Positions 20,901-23,262 of a stretch of 23,262 nt of DNA are shown here, one piece after another. Source of the DNA: Herpomyces periplanetae (lineage: Eukaryota; Ascomycota; Laboulbeniomycetes; Herpomycetales; Herpomycetaceae). The notes under the pieces were generated by a model, which ran no database searches, had not been told where the DNA came from, and saw only the letters and a program-made list of their open reading frames with translations. The position numbers and the translations under genes are program-made. Where the stretch lies: assembly GCA_009733715.1 (NCBI GenBank), contig WMKJ01000153.1, positions 1 to 23,262 on the forward strand. The letters run 5' to 3'. The first letter of the stretch is position 1; each line of letters starts with the position of its first letter.

Positions 20901-23262
20901 CCCGGATGATGGCTTCCAACTAAAAATGGTGTCATCCAGATTTCTTCCAGCATTTGCCTGGCCATTTCAGCAATTCCCTCGTCAGTATCACGAATTCGCA
21001 TTAACATGGCCTCAGCTACGGCAGCCTTTACGTCTGAGCTGGTATTTCGCAAATACGACTCTTTGAGCATTTTTAATGCCCTTCGCCTCACCATCACTGC
21101 TACATCACTTGATCGAGAAATTATTCGCTCAGTAACATCTTTGTCAAGTGAAGGCTTAATTATTAAACACTTGCCCAGTACTGCAAGTGCTGAGTCTCGT
21201 ACCATGGTTGATACATCGTTCAAACATCGGGCAATTTGATTTAACAAAAGACTTCCCCTTAGTATTCCGGTATCTTTCTCTAGTATAAGAAGTATGCTCT
21301 TTAAAGATCGACTCTTTAAGGAGGCCTGATCACTATTCAATAGTGAGAGTAACGTAGCAAATATCCTCTTTGAAGCTCGACAAAAGGGTAAACTTAGGGC
21401 AACCAAAGCGGATGCCAATCGGCCATACAAATCAGACGGAGGAGCGGCGTTTATCTTTCGGTGAATTGACGAAGAATTCAATAGCAAATTACGCACTTTG
21501 AGTACAATTCCTTTAGAGATAATATCAGCTGAATTGTCAGTTTTCCCGTCATCAGAGTCATCAATAGCTTGGGCTAAATTTTTGGCCCAAAAAACCACGT
21601 AATAGTCGTGAGCACTTTGAATTTGGACTTCATTGTTCTCATCATTTGATAGAAGATACTCTAATACAGTGCGATACGGACCGTCATTTGCAAACACTTC
21701 CGGTGGTACTTTAGCGGCAGACCTACTTTCATCAAGTAACATTTCGGATACATTGATCAAGCTTACAGCCATTGGTCCTAAATCACACGATCCTTGAACA
21801 GATCGTGTGAATGCACGGGCAGATGCTTTCAGATTTGCAATTCCCGAAGCGAGAACGCCCATAATATCCAAGGCCATAGTCTTCGCAGGGGTATGAGCTT
21901 TATCATTTTCAACTAAGCCGATCATCTGTGAAAGTAAACTACGCAATAGCAACTCAGAAGAAGGCCAGTCTGCCATGCCTAGTACGCTGATAAAATCTTC
22001 TGCGAATATATCTAGCAAATTTCGATATGGTGTATCGCCGGATTTAGTAGCGGTTAACGCACGCTGCACCATGAAGGAAACAACATAGTAAGCAGCTTGT
22101 TGAGCGCTAACCATGTAAGGTTTTGCTGCATCATCTAATTCAGTATGTAAAACTTTCATATTAAGATTCTTTGCAACAACCATGCCGGAATTAGCACCAT
22201 CACTAGTGAGACTTTGGGAGTTAGCATCAGTATGAGCAATAAACTCATCTATTTCATCATCTAATACATCTAGATCAGAGTGAGGGTTTGTGGTGTCGAG
22301 ATGATTTTGCGACTCCTTTACATCCGTTAACAACTTTGACTTGCGATGAGATGATAAATTAGATGAGCAATTCGGAAATTGAGTTGGAGAAGCAGCGATT
22401 TGAACGAGACGCATAAGCAATGCGCTAACCAATTGAATAGGTCTACCTTCAGCAAGGCGATACTGTCGCGCACTTTGACGTTGAACAGGAAGCTTTTCTA
22501 AACTGGTTAAAATTTCATCGAATATACCATTACGCTGAGCTGTGTAACGACAGAAGATTTGGGCTAATACATCCATGCCGACACGGCGAGTAGACTCGAA
22601 TTTTTGAACGCCCAAGACGGATTCTCTTTCGGTGTGAGCGTTTTCGACAAATATAAGACGCACACATAAATCTTCAATGGAACTGATCGCTGTATCGGCC
22701 AGATCAATACTGGTAATCAAATCGCCTAGCAATCGAAGTACACGAGTTGATATAGAAGAAACGCTAGTTAGTGCTTTACGCTGGGAAAGCATGAAAGGAA
22801 ATAGAGTGGAAGTGGAACCACAGCTCCGTAGGGCGACGGCAGGGACGAGCAGAGAATCGAAGCAATGTTTTAAGGAGGAAAGAATTGTGTACACGAGATC
22901 CTCAGAATAAAGGACTTTTTCTTCACGACCGGCACACATGATTCGTAATAATAATTTGCCAGATTGTAAACCAAGGGCAGCAAGGCGAACATGAATAAGC
23001 CATGCATGAGTGTCATGGTCTGACAGATCGGAAGGAAAAGTAAGGGAAAGAGATTCGACACAGTGAAGAGAATTTTCACAAATTTTTTGGATGCGTTGTA
23101 AACTATCGACGGTAATTTCATTGAAGAGTCCAGCAAGAATAACATTTTGGATGGCCTTTTCAAGCCTATTTTGAGTTTCAGGGAGTAATTGGGGAGGTGA
23201 AGTAAAGTCGCCATCAGCGGTTTCAGGAACGAACATTAAACCATTACCATCAGCCAATTGAC
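17981..23262 (-). CDS. SCC2: Scc2/Mis4/NIPBL-family cohesin loader, 5'-partial
   Basis: This is the HEAT-repeat subunit of the Scc2-Scc4 complex, which loads cohesin onto chromatin in the nucleus. The frame is open without intron for about 1,760 codons and is still open at the window edge. The first codon sometimes taken as a start (23257) is TTG, so the true ATG and the N-terminal Scc4-binding region lie outside. Residues counted from 23257: HEAT repeats at about 655-790 (for example IARCLNDVSTMVRDSALAVL) match the cohesin-loading-factor HEAT region. About 1215-1320 (KFLNHFLRLALGATEEL, then HPKEYGPSLVALETSP) matches the Scc2/Nipped-B C-terminal domain. A charged, coiled-coil-like stretch lies near 1440-1477. 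The tail is basic, with KKRR at about 1715 as a likely nuclear signal. Asn/Gly/Ser-rich inserts sit near 836-885, 1182-1206 and 1547-1567. It ends RAS-TAG. Family assignment is firm; the exact fungal orthologue was not checked by search. Confidence 0.95.
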   Translation of the reverse strand, partial: QLADGNGLMFVPETADGDFTSPPQLLPETQNRLEKAIQNVILAGLFNEITVDSLQRIQKICENSLHCVESLSLTFPSDLSDHDTHAWLIHVRLAALGLQSGKLLLRIMCAGREEKVLYSEDLVYTILSSLKHCFDSLLVPAVALRSCGSTSTLFPFMLSQRKALTSVSSISTRVLRLLGDLITSIDLADTAISSIEDLCVRLIFVENAHTERESVLGVQKFESTRRVGMDVLAQIFCRYTAQRNGIFDEILTSLEKLPVQRQSARQYRLAEGRPIQLVSALLMRLVQIAASPTQFPNCSSNLSSHRKSKLLTDVKESQNHLDTTNPHSDLDVLDDEIDEFIAHTDANSQSLTSDGANSGMVVAKNLNMKVLHTELDDAAKPYMVSAQQAAYYVVSFMVQRALTATKSGDTPYRNLLDIFAEDFISVLGMADWPSSELLLRSLLSQMIGLVENDKAHTPAKTMALDIMGVLASGIANLKASARAFTRSVQGSCDLGPMAVSLINVSEMLLDESRSAAKVPPEVFANDGPYRTVLEYLLSNDENNEVQIQSAHDYYVVFWAKNLAQAIDDSDDGKTDNSADIISKGIVLKVRNLLLNSSSIHRKINAAPPSDLYGRLASALVALSLPFCRASKRIFATLLSLLNSDQASLKSRSLKSILLILEKDTGILRGSLLLNQIARCLNDVSTMVRDSALAVLGKCLIIKPSLDKDVTERIISRSSDVAVMVRRRALKMLKESYLRNTSSDVKAAVAEAMLMRIRDTDEGIAEMARQMLEEIWMTPFLVGSHHPGNATKEWDTELSSKLALHQQVLLLINTVQRGEGVLSLLDSLLQSLLVKDIRNNSTGNSGGNHTLGNGNNSSTAYAIGSPHSVCMNVGHSSGVNGNRVNSTSSSLYADNFDLCKAMVAVLFDAIVDDKALTVSDGRAVSQIHILQTLTVFARANPRLFVADQLELLEPYIKNLSNTDDLLIYRSVIVIFRHVLPTLSSLQNAFLKSIQDALLSSVSKLGKMELNEVASCLWILDGVLKNTDRLIRLTISVLKGISGFEQHDFTENKDKNALNRVKRYMMIAGYFCKACNFEGHIEVFRERFPAWRGRTVAGLVIDMLTPFTRQKQPIALRETALDCVGMICQAWPQQFLRPDVGTAFELVFYGEEVKTQSIVLTCFRNFFVSEERSSESGTVLGINTNDPAAGSNGGGNGGSGNGTNGTTRMDKSLAATEVDGVSTCVAQKFLNHFLRLALGATEELAILACQLLASISRQGLVHPKEYGPSLVALETSPNSIISSTAYKEHCSLHSKHESMIEKEYIRAVKLAFTYQRDTIRDARGVVFTNGVGGTVNGDNNATHTNRQCFAKLRLLFEVLKTGNGKMRKRFLNHLISSCKASMNSNEEKIGDAGNTEIVQLGYVRFIMENLGLFEYTKLDEVIEMVEGLERFVVRLGAAVAHMIETEVTKKYEFIKQIGQDKAGLEEAHKKRQERFLKMNEFIAFNMEDDGFAGEIQITNNETECGNGELKLGRLYNLAEAAASLCIVWETRSHLRKLYNISRITGKNVGLNCNGVGSGLGGGLGLNGKEGAPNSKASAVRMHGVNHDNYLDRVTNLANIFLGIEDVKTKNSRWKERVIEPWELDALKTVEEKEIDEGKELLRNLVFACESLVGLLTIDDEAGDEKGFDRGIEGLALGFGGGNSGVYDETFDTVNDSGINTARKFCGILPTWPANVNHKKRRNSQSGSGDSYDCLSTSTWNPGHQDKRGKFNGIANGKKRAS

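Noticed and set aside
18168-22910. Many + strand frames of 60-170 codons
   Set aside because: All are antisense shadows of the Scc2 coding sequence.

Overview
The window reads as nuclear DNA of a filamentous ascomycete (Pezizomycotina). Three things point that way: a long, intron-poor Scc2/Mis4 cohesin-loader gene, short fungal introns (53-160 nt) with GTGAGT/GTAAGT-type donors and CTAAC-like branch sites, and small secreted-protein genes. The AT-rich, gene-poor, relic-littered spacer with clustered secreted proteins would fit a plant-associated leotiomycete such as a powdery mildew. That placement is inference only.

Layout: 1-12.3 kb holds no gene I can support. It has an AT-rich part (1-4.0 kb), a GC-richer block of apparently decayed sequence (about 4.0-6.95 kb), a short protein-like relic near 7.56-7.92 kb, and a strongly G-over-C block from about 7.9 kb. 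The interesting part is 12.39-16.62 kb. Three genes there become visible only after splicing by eye: one on the + strand (12387-13086, 195 aa) and two on the - strand (14010-14835, 189 aa; 15824-16624, 200 aa). Each has a signal peptide, three exons, a phase-0 first intron and a phase-1 second intron at corresponding places, and a C-terminal [Y/F]-A-C plus Cys pattern. I read them as one divergent family of small secreted proteins. The two minus-strand genes are clear paralogues and the + strand gene is a distant member facing them.

From 17981 to the right edge lies the conserved housekeeping gene for the cohesin loader Scc2 (minus strand). Its 5' end, start codon and N-terminal Scc4-binding part lie outside the window.

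No functional link between the secreted cluster and Scc2 is suggested. The pattern is a fast-evolving secreted-protein cluster beside a conserved gene in repeat-rich spacer. No tRNA, rRNA, CRISPR array or intact mobile element was found.
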